A stretch of 46,835 nt of DNA, from the NCBI GenBank assembly GCA_937864425.1, contig CALMJL010000130.1, forward strand, positions 1 through 46,835. Reading direction: 5' to 3'. The notes under the pieces were generated by a model. It did no database searches. It was given only the letters and a program-made list of their open reading frames with translations, and was not told the DNA's origin. Both the position numbers and the translations under genes were made by a program. The stretch's first letter is position 1, and the number at the start of each line of letters is the position of its first letter. Source of the DNA: an uncultured Candidatus Planktophila sp. GTDB lineage: Bacteria; Actinomycetota; Actinomycetes; Nanopelagicales; Nanopelagicaceae. Positions 19,233 through 28,847 of the stretch are shown here, in pieces.

Positions 19233-19238
19233 ATTCTA
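19233..19238 (-). promoter_or_regulatory. Candidate -10 (TAGAAT) for leaderless PLDc_N-gene transcript
   Basis: Minus strand TAGAAT + 6 nt (TGGAGC) + ATG at 19226. Confidence 0.45.
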
Positions 19239-19244
19239 ATGTGG

Positions 19245-20090
19245 TTAGAAAGAAAGGGCTAATGCAAAAGTAATCGCGAAATGCAATTGCAGTTGCCCAG
19301 TCCGAGCCAGTAGTGGAATGAGTGCAGGCCCCGAAGCGCCTGCTCTTACCTCGCGGCTCAATGAAAGTGCCTGCGGAGCGGTAGCTAGCGTTAATAGCGC
19401 AAGCACATTTCCTGTAAGTGGAGCCGCCAGATAAGAGATTGCTAGAAGAAAGATAAAAAAGCGGCGAGAGTTTTGATCTCCTAATCGAACCGCCAAAGTG
19501 CTTTTGCCCACTTGGGCATCACGTTCGCGATCACGAATATTATTAATAACGAGGAGTGCGCATGAGAGCGCTCCCATAGGAACAGATGCTGCAAAGACAG
19601 CAAAGCTAAATTCGAGAGTCTGCACGTAATAGGTGCCGACCGTTGCAACAACTCCAAAAAAGAGAAATACAGATATTTCGCCGAGCCCGCGATATCCATA
19701 TGGATTTTTTCCGCCCGTATAACCCCATGCTGCAACCAGTGCAGCGCAGCCAACAAAGAGAATCCACCATGACGAAAGGGAGGCAAGAACTAATCCAGCA
19801 AGCACTGCAATGGCATAACTAATTACTGCAGCTCGCTTTACTGCTTCCGCAGATGCCAATCCTGATGCAGTAAGTCGAATTGGTCCGATGCGATCATTAT
19901 CCGTCCCGCGGATTCCATCGGAATAATCATTGGAATAGTTCACTCCTATTTGTAGAGCGAGTGCGACAACCAGAGATAAGAGCGCCGCTATAGGCTGCCA
20001 TTGATTTCCGGCAAGCACAGTAGCAACAGCAACTGGTGCGATTGCCGCAGTAAGTGTGCGGGGACGCGCTCCTTGAATCCAGATTTTAAT
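19245..20090 (-). CDS. menA: 1,4-dihydroxy-2-naphthoate polyprenyltransferase, probable ATT start
   Basis: Track start 20018 (GTG, MLAGNQ...) omits the conserved N-terminus. In-frame upstream sequence reads (I/M)KIWIQGARPRTLTAAIAPVAVAT before it; DNDRIGPIRLTASG and NYSNDYSDGIRGTD are prenyltransferase motifs. First in-frame stop upstream (TGA) leaves only TGG AGG CTC CCA before ATT at 20090. Confidence 0.88.
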   Translation of the reverse strand: MKIWIQGARPRTLTAAIAPVAVATVLAGNQWQPIAALLSLVVALALQIGVNYSNDYSDGIRGTDNDRIGPIRLTASGLASAEAVKRAAVISYAIAVLAGLVLASLSSWWILFVGCAALVAAWGYTGGKNPYGYRGLGEISVFLFFGVVATVGTYYVQTLEFSFAVFAASVPMGALSCALLVINNIRDRERDAQVGKSTLAVRLGDQNSRRFFIFLLAISYLAAPLTGNVLALLTLATAPQALSLSREVRAGASGPALIPLLARTGQLQLHFAITFALALSF

Positions 20091-21180
20091 TGGGAGCCTC
20101 CATCAACAATGAAATCAACTTTTGGCGATCAACTTTCCCTATACCAATAAGTGGAAGCTCGGGAAGAAATAGAAATCCCTTTGGTTTTGACGCGTGGCCA
20201 AATTGTTGGAGAAGGTAATCATTAATCTCGGATTCTGCAGGAAAACCATCTCCTGCAACAGCAAGATGTAAAGCTTGTCCCCATTCTGAATCCTTAACTG
20301 CAAATGCCGCAAATGATTTATGTGGGAAATGAGCGTGCAACGCACTTTCAATAGCGCTGAGCGAAATGTTTTCACCACCAGAGATAATGACATCATCCAT
20401 TCGTCCATCAATAACCAATGTGTCGTTGGCAAAATGTCCAGAGTCACTTGTCATAAACCAACCATCAACGAAGGATGTTTCCCAAAGTGTCTGCGCACCC
20501 ACATATGTACTTGCTAGCACTGAGCCACGAACTGCAATCTTTGAATCCGCACCAATCTTTATCTCTACTCCATCAAGCGGAACTCCGTTATACACACATC
20601 CTCCGGAAGTTTCGGTCATTCCATAAGAAGTAATGAGATTGATGCCAGCAGATGAAGCAGCATCGAAGAGATCGCTGGTGAGCGCGGAGCCACCTACCAA
20701 AACTGCCTTCGCATTAATTAAATGTTCTAGTAGAAATTGATCACCGTGAACTGCGCGATAAAGCTGAGTAGGTACGACAGCAGTGAAATCAGCGTGAGGA
20801 TATTCGCCTTGGTGTTTGCGTACATCAATTGGCTCTGTTCCTAATTCCAAACTTCGAATCAAAACATTGATGCCGGCAATATGTGTCAATGGCAATAAAA
20901 GCGACCAAGTATTTCCAAATTCTGCATTGAGAAATTTATGTGAGGCCCGTGCAGCAGAGAGAAGAGCAGTTGAAGAGAGACCAACCGATTTAGCTACCCC
21001 TGAACTGCCCGTGGTATTCACGATGACGCTGATGCGAGGTTGCACATGGGTTGCTGTAATCGATCCAAATGAAAGCGCCGGTCCATCTGAGACTAGGGCT
21101 TTGGCGATACGTGCCATTAATTCGCTGACAGACCATGCGGGGTTGACTTCGCGAATTTCTCGTTGTGCGTGCTGCTCCAT
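20086..21180 (-). CDS. menE: o-succinylbenzoate-CoA ligase
   Basis: AMP-binding: SVIVNTTGSSGVAKSVGLSS, LITSYGMTETSGGCVYNGVPLDGVEIKI, MTSDSGHFANDTLVIDGRMDDVIISGGENIS. Confidence 0.92.
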   Translation of the reverse strand: MEQHAQREIREVNPAWSVSELMARIAKALVSDGPALSFGSITATHVQPRISVIVNTTGSSGVAKSVGLSSTALLSAARASHKFLNAEFGNTWSLLLPLTHIAGINVLIRSLELGTEPIDVRKHQGEYPHADFTAVVPTQLYRAVHGDQFLLEHLINAKAVLVGGSALTSDLFDAASSAGINLITSYGMTETSGGCVYNGVPLDGVEIKIGADSKIAVRGSVLASTYVGAQTLWETSFVDGWFMTSDSGHFANDTLVIDGRMDDVIISGGENISLSAIESALHAHFPHKSFAAFAVKDSEWGQALHLAVAGDGFPAESEINDYLLQQFGHASKPKGFLFLPELPLIGIGKVDRQKLISLLMEAPN

Positions 21181-21188
21181 TGCCCGCG

Positions 21189-21195
21189 TAGGCTA
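21189..21195. promoter_or_regulatory. Candidate symmetric bidirectional -10 element (TAGGCTA) between menE and menB
   Basis: Reads TAGGCT on + (21189-21194) and TAGCCT on - (21195-21190) in the 41-bp divergent gap; minus start ATG lies 9 nt downstream. Confidence 0.5.
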
Positions 21196-21221
21196 TCGCT
21201 CAGAGACCAATTGGAGGAATC

Positions 21222-22100
21222 GTGAGTAAGCCGATTAAACGTGATTTTGGTGACCGCACCATCCCGACATGGGTGACTGGTCCCGGTGGTGATTCATTTA
21301 AAGACATTACCTATCAAGTTGCTGATGGCATTGCAAAAATCACGATTAATCGCCCAGAAGTCCGTAACGCGTTTCGCCCACAAACAATTATTGAATTGAA
21401 AGAAGCTTTTGATTTAGCGCGCGACAACTCTGAAGTCGGTGTGATCATTTTGACCGGAAAAGGCGACGAAGCATTCTGTTCGGGCGGGGATATCAGCGTT
21501 CGTGGCGATGATGGATATTTAGGTGAAGATTCTCTTTCGCAAAAGGGTGTAGGCCGTTTAAATGTTTTAGATTTGCAAGTACAAATTCGCCGAACACCAA
21601 AACCAGTAGTAGCCATGATTGCGGGATGGGCCATCGGTGGTGGTCATGTTTTGCACGTTGTCTGCGATCTCTCTATTGCAGCAGATAACGCCAAGTTTGG
21701 ACAGACTGGCCCGATGGTTGGATCTTTTGATGGCGGTTATGGTTCAGGATTATTAGCCGCCAGTGTTGGACAGAAAAAAGCTCGCGAAATTTGGTTTCTT
21801 ACTCGCCAATACGATGCGCAAGAAGCGCTCGCTATGGGATTAGTAAATACTGTAGTCCCGCTCAAAGAATTAGAAGCTGAGACCGTTTCATGGTGTCGTG
21901 AGATGCTACAAAATTCTCCACTTGCATTACGACTGTTGAAAGCATCCATGAATGCAGCAGATGATGGTCTTGCCGGTGTGCAACAACTTGCTGGAGATGC
22001 CACTCTTCTCTTTTACTTGAGCGAAGAAGGTCAAGAAGGTAGAGATGCCTATAAAGAAAAACGCAAACCAAACTTTGGAAAGTTTCCGCGTCGCCCATAA
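21222..22100 (+). CDS. menB: 1,4-dihydroxy-2-naphthoyl-CoA synthase
   Basis: Crotonase: [82 protein letters not shown] start with GGAGG. Confidence 0.97.
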   Translation: MSKPIKRDFGDRTIPTWVTGPGGDSFKDITYQVADGIAKITINRPEVRNAFRPQTIIELKEAFDLARDNSEVGVIILTGKGDEAFCSGGDISVRGDDGYLGEDSLSQKGVGRLNVLDLQVQIRRTPKPVVAMIAGWAIGGGHVLHVVCDLSIAADNAKFGQTGPMVGSFDGGYGSGLLAASVGQKKAREIWFLTRQYDAQEALAMGLVNTVVPLKELEAETVSWCREMLQNSPLALRLLKASMNAADDGLAGVQQLAGDATLLFYLSEEGQEGRDAYKEKRKPNFGKFPRRP

Positions 22101-22103
22101 TTT

Positions 22104-23054
22104 ATGGATCAATCTCTGCTCGAAAGTATGCGCGTCATTGCGCTGCCGACAAAAACTAATTTTCGAGGTATCAATCTTCGCGAAGTCGCTCTCTTTCATG
22201 GTGAGTATGGGTGGGGCGAATTCTCACCTTTTCTCGAATATGACTTCCAAGAGTGCGTTCCGTGGTTGATGAGTGCAATCGAGGCTGCTAGCCAACCTCG
22301 GCCAAAGTTGCTCCGGACCTCCATAAGAGTGAATGGAACTATTCCCGCACTCGATGATAAATCTGAGATAGAGAAAATTATTGAATCATTTCCGGGAGTA
22401 GAAACATTTAAAATCAAAGTTGGCGACAATTTACAAGCAGATTTAGTGCGTTTGGCTCGAGTTAAATCTTTGCGCCCAAAAGCTCGATTGCGAATAGATG
22501 TAAATGGCAACTGGACTGTTTCACAAGCAGTGACACATCTAAGAGCTATCTTTGAGAATGTTGGCCCGCTCGAATATGTCGAGCAACCTTGCGCAACTAT
22601 TGAAGAGCTTCGTGAATTAAAAGAGAAGCTCATTACCAAGATTCCTATTGCAGGTGATGAAGTAGTGCGAAAAGCGGTAGACCCATTTGCCATTAATCTG
22701 AATGGTGCGGTAGATATTGTGATGCTCAAAGTTGCTCCACTTGGTGGAATTGCGCGCGCTAGACGATTAGCTGAACACCACAAACTGCCAGTAGTTGTAT
22801 CGAGCGCTCTTGAAAGCGCTGTCGGTATCCATTATGGACTCACGCTCGCTGCTACATTGAAAGATCTGGAATTTGATTGTGGTTTAGGAACCGGTTCATT
22901 GCTTGCGGCAGATGTGGCTCACCTTCCGATTGAAAATGGAGCAATTTGTATCACCAATTTTGAGCCTCATTTCAACGGATACGAGGTTGCACCTGATCGC
23001 TTTAATTGGTGGAAGAATCGCGTTATGAAGACGGCTGAGTTAATCAATGGCTAA
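22104..23054 (+). CDS. menC: o-succinylbenzoate synthase
   Basis: Enolase superfamily: FKIKVGDN, LRIDVNGNW, EYVEQPC, IAGDEVVRK, VSSALESAVGIHYGLTLA. Confidence 0.93.
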   Translation: MDQSLLESMRVIALPTKTNFRGINLREVALFHGEYGWGEFSPFLEYDFQECVPWLMSAIEAASQPRPKLLRTSIRVNGTIPALDDKSEIEKIIESFPGVETFKIKVGDNLQADLVRLARVKSLRPKARLRIDVNGNWTVSQAVTHLRAIFENVGPLEYVEQPCATIEELRELKEKLITKIPIAGDEVVRKAVDPFAINLNGAVDIVMLKVAPLGGIARARRLAEHHKLPVVVSSALESAVGIHYGLTLAATLKDLEFDCGLGTGSLLAADVAHLPIENGAICITNFEPHFNGYEVAPDRFNWWKNRVMKTAELING

Positions 23055-24624
23055 TTCAACACAACTAGCTCGCGTGATCGTGCGCCAAATTATTGAAGCA
23101 GGCGTCACGGATGTTGTGGTTTCTCCCGGATCACGCAACGCCCCCTTATCTATCGCCTTTTATCAAGCTGCAGAAAAAAATCTCATCAATTTGCATGTGC
23201 GCATTGACGAACGAACCGCTGCATTTTTTGCGCTAGGAATTGCCAAAGCTTCTGGAAAGCCAGTTCCGATTGTGTGTACTAGCGGAACCGCAGTTGCAAA
23301 TTATCATCCAGCGGTATTGGAAGCCTCGCACACCAATATCCCGCTTTTGGTACTCACTGCAGATAGGCCAGCATCGCTTCGCAGAACGGGGGCAAACCAA
23401 ACAACCGAGCAAGCGCGTATCTTCGGAAAAGCGGTTCGCTATTTTGCTGATGTTTCAGGTACTGCATTCCCGATGGAACTTCCTTTCTATTCACTCCAAA
23501 GTGGTCCAGTACATCTCAATATCCAATTTGAAGAACCACTTGTCAGCAATGATGATGCGCGTTGGCTTGATGGGATTACTCAATCACCTACCCCCAGTTT
23601 TAATCGGGTAGCCCCAAAAACGTTTCATACCAAATCAACTCGAGGTGTTTTGGTCATTGGACATGATCGCGGCGGCTTTAGTGCAGAAGCAGTGAAAGAA
23701 TTTGCGCAAGAGTTAAATTGGCCTGTCATTGCAGAAGATCCACTTACCTTTGAGAGCGCAGTGCGCCACGCCAGTGTTTTTCTCACTGATCCAGCGACAG
23801 TCAACGATTTAGCACCTGACACGGCAGTAGTTATTGGTCGAACCACTTTATCCAGACCAATCAATGCTTTCATCAAGACTGCTCGTAAAGAGATTGTGAT
23901 TGATACTCGTCTAGCTACGGTCGACACAGATCGCGTTGCAGATCAAAAGTTTCTGGCGCTACCAAAACTCGACATCGCTGAACCTGATGAAAATTACAAG
24001 GCGCAATGGGAAAAATATGCAAAAAGCGCCTCTGAAGTCATTACGCAATTTTCACAATGGTCAGAGCCACTCATTGCGCGAGAAATTGCTGCGCACGTTC
24101 GAAGTGGCACAACGCTATATATCGCTTCTTCTCGACCAATCAGAGATATTGAAGGTTTTGCAGCTCCTCGCTCTGGAATCGAAACCTTTGCCAATAGAGG
24201 ACTTGCAGGAATTGATGGGAATATCTCGACTGCGCTTGGTATCGCGTCTCAGCGCAAAGAATCCATGGCGATCATCGGGGATTTAGCATTTCTGCACGAT
24301 CTCACTGGTTTGATTACCGATGAAGAAATCAATCTCACCATCATTGTTATCAATAATGATGGTGGCGGAATATTTTCAACGTTATCTCAGCGTGGAGTAC
24401 CTGGTTTTGAAAAGGTATTTGGCACCCCTCACGGAAAAGATTTAGCGGCTATTGCTCATGCGATGGGAATCCCGGCAAAAACTATTTCAACATCTGCCGA
24501 ACTCAAGAATGAGATTCAAGCACCAATAAATGGAGTTCGAGTTGTGGTGGTTAAGACTCCAGATCGAGAATCAAATGCAGATGTCTTGCAGCAGCTCTTC
24601 GCTTCGATAAAAGCGTTACATTAA
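23047..24624 (+). CDS. menD: 2-succinyl-5-enolpyruvyl-6-hydroxy-3-cyclohexene-1-carboxylate synthase
   Basis: ThDP enzyme: VVVSPGSRNAPLSIAFYQAAE, HVRIDERTAAFFALGIAKASGKPV, NRGLAGIDGNISTALGIA, NNDGGGIFSTL. Confidence 0.97.
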   Translation: MANSTQLARVIVRQIIEAGVTDVVVSPGSRNAPLSIAFYQAAEKNLINLHVRIDERTAAFFALGIAKASGKPVPIVCTSGTAVANYHPAVLEASHTNIPLLVLTADRPASLRRTGANQTTEQARIFGKAVRYFADVSGTAFPMELPFYSLQSGPVHLNIQFEEPLVSNDDARWLDGITQSPTPSFNRVAPKTFHTKSTRGVLVIGHDRGGFSAEAVKEFAQELNWPVIAEDPLTFESAVRHASVFLTDPATVNDLAPDTAVVIGRTTLSRPINAFIKTARKEIVIDTRLATVDTDRVADQKFLALPKLDIAEPDENYKAQWEKYAKSASEVITQFSQWSEPLIAREIAAHVRSGTTLYIASSRPIRDIEGFAAPRSGIETFANRGLAGIDGNISTALGIASQRKESMAIIGDLAFLHDLTGLITDEEINLTIIVINNDGGGIFSTLSQRGVPGFEKVFGTPHGKDLAAIAHAMGIPAKTISTSAELKNEIQAPINGVRVVVVKTPDRESNADVLQQLFASIKALH

Positions 24625-25836
24625 AGCAGAACGCATCGCCAACATTTTGGCGTTGCTCTCTTCCAACTCCTTTTCCGGGTTAGAACCTGCCACGATTCCA
24701 CATCCGGCAAAGATCCGAACTTCATTGTTTTTGATGTGGCCGGCACGGAGTGCAATTCCGAGTTCTCCATCACCACTTGCATCAATCCAACCTACGGGAC
24801 CTGCATATCTGCCACGTTTCATTCCCTCAATCTCTTCGATGATGTCAAAGGCGCGATTTCGAGGAGTTCCGCATACTGCTGCAGATGGATGAAGATTATT
24901 CAAAAGGGCAAAGGCATCGATGTGTTGCGCGCTTTCGATTAAGGCACCAGTTACATCCGTTGCTAAATGCATGACATTTGCTAAGTGCAATACAAAAGGA
25001 GATTCCGGCACATTGGTAGATGAACAGAATGGCTCCAGTGCGTGCGCGACTGAAAGAACTGCATATTCATGTTCTTCTAAATCTTTAGATGATCGGGCAA
25101 GAGATGCGGCTAGAGCTAAATCTTTTTGATCATCACCAGTCTTTGGAATCGTTCCAGCCAAGATTCGAGAAGTCACCATGCCGCGAGAGAGTCTGAGCAA
25201 AAGTTCAGGTGTAGCGCCTACTAATCCATCAACAGCGAATACCCAGGTGGATGGATAGTGCTGTGCCAAGTGACGCAAAATAGCTCTCGGTTCAATTGGA
25301 TGTGAAGCAATGGCGCGAATATCGCGCGCCAATACGACCTTATCTACATCAAGAGTTTCTATTCGTGTGATGGCTTGCGCAACTCGCTTTTTCCAGTCGG
25401 TCTCCGACAGAGAGCCTGCTTGGAAGCTAAATGTATTCGGTGCAAAAGTTGGAGCGCTGTGAGAGAGCGTTGGTTGAGGTTTTTCGCCAATCCAGGTGAC
25501 CCAGGATTTTCCTGCTTTGCTACCCACAATTACTTCAGGGATTACCAGAATTGATTCATCTTCTCGGTCAAAGGAGAACGATGTAAAGAGAATTGGTCCG
25601 GTTCCGCTGCCGTGAACTGAATTTGAAATTGAAAATTTCTCTAAATGTTGATGCCACCAGGCACGTGCTTTTTCAAAACGATCTTTTCCAGACACTTTAG
25701 TAGTGGCATAACTTCCCCACGCGACTAAACCTTCTCCAGAACGAACCCATGAAAGTGGTTTGTTATCAGGAAGTAAATCCAGCAGTGGGAGATGGTCACC
25801 AATTCGAACAGTGGTGACCGGAGTTAATTGAGCCAT
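24616..25836 (-). CDS. menF: Isochorismate synthase
   Basis: Chorismate-binding: DVDKVVLARDIRA, TPELLLRLSRGMVTSRILAGTIPKT, HLATDVTGAL, LHPSAAVCGTPRNRAFDIIEEIE, GRYAGPVGW, IFAGCGIVAGSNPEKELEE. Confidence 0.93.
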   Translation of the reverse strand: MAQLTPVTTVRIGDHLPLLDLLPDNKPLSWVRSGEGLVAWGSYATTKVSGKDRFEKARAWWHQHLEKFSISNSVHGSGTGPILFTSFSFDREDESILVIPEVIVGSKAGKSWVTWIGEKPQPTLSHSAPTFAPNTFSFQAGSLSETDWKKRVAQAITRIETLDVDKVVLARDIRAIASHPIEPRAILRHLAQHYPSTWVFAVDGLVGATPELLLRLSRGMVTSRILAGTIPKTGDDQKDLALAASLARSSKDLEEHEYAVLSVAHALEPFCSSTNVPESPFVLHLANVMHLATDVTGALIESAQHIDAFALLNNLHPSAAVCGTPRNRAFDIIEEIEGMKRGRYAGPVGWIDASGDGELGIALRAGHIKNNEVRIFAGCGIVAGSNPEKELEESNAKMLAMRSALM

Positions 25837-25844
25837 CTACGACT

Positions 25845-26444
25845 TTAGTGATTCAAGGTGCGAGAAATTCTGCGCCAAAGAAGCGGAAGTGATGTTGCTG
25901 TAATGGCTATCTTGAGAGCTTCGCCCAGAATAAAAGGAGTAAATCCTGCAGCAATTGTCTTTGACCACGACAAATCAAGAGACAGGTGAAGCCACACCAA
26001 ACCAAAGGTGAAAATAATGGCATCTCCTAAAAGCAGAGATGGAAATGAAGTTTTAAATTTCTGATCAGCTTTACGATCTGCTAAATATCCAAGAACAAAA
26101 GAAGCAACCAACATTCCAACCAAATATCCACCGGTTGCACTGAAGAGGCGCTCGAGACCGTGATTTGGCAAAGTTGCTGAAGGTGCAAAGAGTGGCGCGC
26201 CTGCAATACCTGCTAATAAGTAGGTAGCAAAGGTAATAAAGCCAAGTTGCGCACCGTATGTGGTGCCGATCAAGAGCACGCCCAAGGTTTGCCCGGTAAC
26301 GGGAACTGGAGAACCTGGAACAGGAATAGAAATCTGGGCAAGTGCGGTAAGAAAACCAACTCCTCCAACGACGAAGAGCGCCTGAGTGATTGCAGAGCTG
26401 CGCGGAAAGATTGTGGCTCGTAATGAATTTGATTGAAGCGACAT
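25845..26444 (-). CDS. bioY: Biotin transporter BioY
   Basis: [54 protein letters not shown]; six-TM S-component pattern. Confidence 0.92.
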   Translation of the reverse strand: MSLQSNSLRATIFPRSSAITQALFVVGGVGFLTALAQISIPVPGSPVPVTGQTLGVLLIGTTYGAQLGFITFATYLLAGIAGAPLFAPSATLPNHGLERLFSATGGYLVGMLVASFVLGYLADRKADQKFKTSFPSLLLGDAIIFTFGLVWLHLSLDLSWSKTIAAGFTPFILGEALKIAITATSLPLLWRRISRTLNH

Positions 26445-26518
26445 TGCGAATTTCCTTTCGGTCTCTACCGACTCTTTCTAAGTTGTGCGCGAAGCCTACT
26501 CTCAGGGAGAATGCCTGT

Positions 26519-27211
26519 ATGTCACGCGCCAATATGGATAAGAATCCAGACGAAGTCGCCGCCATGTTTGATGGCGTGGCTAAGCGCTACGACCTAGTAA
26601 ATGACCTGCTCAGCCTAGGTCAGACCAAGGCATGGCGCAGAGCGACGACAAAAATAATTGATCCCAAGCCAGGGATGAAAATTCTCGATCTTGCGGCGGG
26701 TACGGGATCAAGTTCAGAACCACTTGCACGAGCAGGCGCTGCAGTTATTCCGGCAGATTTTAGTGATGGCATGTTGGAGGCAGGTCGAAAGGCTCGACCA
26801 CATCTTCCATTTACCAAAGCTGATGCGCTTAATCTTCCATTTGCAGATAATGAATTTGATGTTGCAACAATTTCATTTGGATTGCGCAACACAGCAGATA
26901 TTTCAAAAGCGCTCGCCGAAATGTGGCGCGTTGTAAAACCAGGTGGTCGCATTGTTGTCACTGAATTTTCCACTCCAACTTTTGCACCATTTCGCATCCT
27001 TTATCTCAGGTATCTGATGCGCGCACTCCCTGCAATCGCTCGCCGGACCTCATCAAACCCGGCTGCCTATATTTACCTGGCTGAGTCCATCCGGGCATGG
27101 CCCAATCAAGCGGCGCTCGCTGCAGAGATTGGGGCCGCAGGGTGGATCGATATCTCATGGAAGAACCTCACGGGCGGAGTTGTCGCAGTTCACATCGGCC
27201 GCAAGCCGTAG
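26519..27211 (+). CDS. menG: Demethylmenaquinone methyltransferase (MenG/UbiE)
   Basis: [76 protein letters not shown]. Confidence 0.94.
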   Translation: MSRANMDKNPDEVAAMFDGVAKRYDLVNDLLSLGQTKAWRRATTKIIDPKPGMKILDLAAGTGSSSEPLARAGAAVIPADFSDGMLEAGRKARPHLPFTKADALNLPFADNEFDVATISFGLRNTADISKALAEMWRVVKPGGRIVVTEFSTPTFAPFRILYLRYLMRALPAIARRTSSNPAAYIYLAESIRAWPNQAALAAEIGAAGWIDISWKNLTGGVVAVHIGRKP

Positions 27212-27237
27212 CGGTTTCTTTGCCCTATCCGAGCCTT

Positions 27238-27243
27238 TAGGAT
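27238..27243 (+). promoter_or_regulatory. Candidate -10 (TAGGAT) for leaderless nuo operon transcript
   Basis: TAGGAT, then 7 nt (TTCGCTC), then nuoA GTG at 27251; no Shine-Dalgarno in the gap. Confidence 0.5.
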
Positions 27244-27250
27244 TTCGCTC

Positions 27251-27616
27251 GTGAGCGCAAATCCCTATATTCCAATTCTGGTCATTTTCGCCATTGGCTT
27301 CGGATTTGCCGTCTTCTCAGTTGCAGTCGCTGCTGTTACTGGACCTGCTCGTTATAACCGAGCCAAGCTGGATGCATACGAATGCGGAATCGAACCATCG
27401 CCACAAGCGCTTGAGGGCGGAAGATTTCCGGTCAAGTACTTCCTTACCGCAATGCTCTTTATTGTCTTTGATATTGAAATTGTTTTCCTCTACCCATGGG
27501 CAGTTACATTCGATCAACTTGGCTTATTTGGATTAGTTGAAATGGCAATTTTCATCGGAACAGTCTTCGTCGCTTATGCATATGTATGGCGCCGCGGTGG
27601 ATTGGAATGGGATTAA
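27251..27616 (+). CDS. nuoA: NADH-quinone oxidoreductase subunit A
   Basis: [47 protein letters not shown] start. Confidence 0.97.
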   Translation: MSANPYIPILVIFAIGFGFAVFSVAVAAVTGPARYNRAKLDAYECGIEPSPQALEGGRFPVKYFLTAMLFIVFDIEIVFLYPWAVTFDQLGLFGLVEMAIFIGTVFVAYAYVWRRGGLEWD

Positions 27617-27653
27617 TTGTGAAGTCACCAAAAGTATTGAAGGAGTTTATCTA

Positions 27654-28211
27654 GTGGGCCTAGAAGATAAATTACCGAGCGGAATTCTGCTTTCAACAGT
27701 CGAAGGTTTGGCTGGATATATGCGCAAGAGTTCAGTATGGCCAGCCACCTTTGGTTTGGCTTGTTGCGCTATTGAAATGATGGCACTTGGCTCAGCGCCA
27801 AAACACGATATCTCTCGCTTCGGTATGGAGCGTTTCTCTGCTTCTCCTCGTCAAGCAGATTTAATGATTGTGGCAGGACGTGTTTCACAGAAGATGGCTC
27901 CAGTGCTCCGACAGATTTACGATCAAATGACAGCGCCAAAGTGGGTTATCTCAATGGGAGCGTGTGCTTCATCTGGTGGAATGTTTAATAACTATGCCAT
28001 CGTGCAAGGTGTTGACCATATTGTTCCGGTAGATATTTATCTTCCAGGGTGCCCTCCACGTCCAGAACAGCTGATGGATGCCATTATCAAACTCCATGCG
28101 CTGATTGGTGATACCAAGCTCGGACCAAATCGCGAAGCAATCATTAAGGAAGTTGAACTTGCTGCACTCAACGCTAAGCCCACTATTCAAATGAAGGGGT
28201 TGCTGGCGTAA
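27654..28211 (+). CDS. nuoB: NADH-quinone oxidoreductase subunit B
   Basis: [52 protein letters not shown] (N2 ligands). GTG at 27654 preferred over track start 27537. Confidence 0.96.
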   Translation: MGLEDKLPSGILLSTVEGLAGYMRKSSVWPATFGLACCAIEMMALGSAPKHDISRFGMERFSASPRQADLMIVAGRVSQKMAPVLRQIYDQMTAPKWVISMGACASSGGMFNNYAIVQGVDHIVPVDIYLPGCPPRPEQLMDAIIKLHALIGDTKLGPNREAIIKEVELAALNAKPTIQMKGLLA

Positions 28212-28847
28212 ATGACTCACGATCAAAGCGGTATGTTCGGCGCTTCCGGCACTGGAGATACCTCAGGTTATGGCGGGCTGGTTCGCACCCAAGCATCTTT
28301 TGGCTCTGCCGAACGCCCTTATGGAAGTTACTTTGATCAAGTAGCAGATGATTTAGAGCGCGCATATCCAGATTTTTCAGATGCAATTACTCGCGTTGTT
28401 GTTGACCGCGGCGAACTTACATTGCATGTCAAGAAAGAGCGACTTGTTGAAGTTGCATTCATTCTTCGCGATAAATTGAAATTTGAAATGTGCATGGGTG
28501 TTTCAGGAGTTCACTATCCAGAACGCACTGGTCAAGAATTAGTGGCGCTCTATCCGCTGCTATCGCTCACCAAAAATCAGCGCATTCGCCTAGAAGTTGC
28601 TACCTCAGATCTTGATCCACACATTCCATCAGTTGTTGAAGTCTGGGCTGGAAATAACTGGCACGAACGCGAGACATTCGACATGTTTGGAATTATTTTT
28701 GATGGACATCCAGGTCTTACTCGCATTCTTATGCCAGATGATTGGGATGGACATCCGCAAAGAAAAGATTATCCACTGGGTGGAATCGCAGTTGAATATA
28801 AGGGCGCAACAACACCAGCGCCGTCCGAGCGCAGGAGCTATCGATGA
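28212..28847 (+). CDS. nuoC: NADH-quinone oxidoreductase subunit C
   Basis: [42 protein letters not shown]. Confidence 0.97.
   Translation: MTHDQSGMFGASGTGDTSGYGGLVRTQASFGSAERPYGSYFDQVADDLERAYPDFSDAITRVVVDRGELTLHVKKERLVEVAFILRDKLKFEMCMGVSGVHYPERTGQELVALYPLLSLTKNQRIRLEVATSDLDPHIPSVVEVWAGNNWHERETFDMFGIIFDGHPGLTRILMPDDWDGHPQRKDYPLGGIAVEYKGATTPAPSERRSYR

Noticed and set aside
22196-22783. 195-aa minus-strand ORF antisense to menC
   Set aside because: Fully antisense to a clear enzyme, low-complexity Ser/Thr/Arg-rich composition, no recognisable motif; shadow ORF.
26390-26518. Upstream extension of menG into bioY
   Set aside because: Extension is antisense to bio[20 protein letters not shown] from 26519 gives a normal N-terminus.
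26071-26565. 164-aa minus-strand ORF overlapping bioY
   Set aside because: Out-of-frame reading of bioY and its leader; composition unlike a real protein.
27537-27653. Upstream extension of nuoB overlapping nuoA
   Set aside because: Extension reads nuoA sequence out of frame; GTG at 27654 gives the normal NuoB N-terminus with an upstream GGAG.
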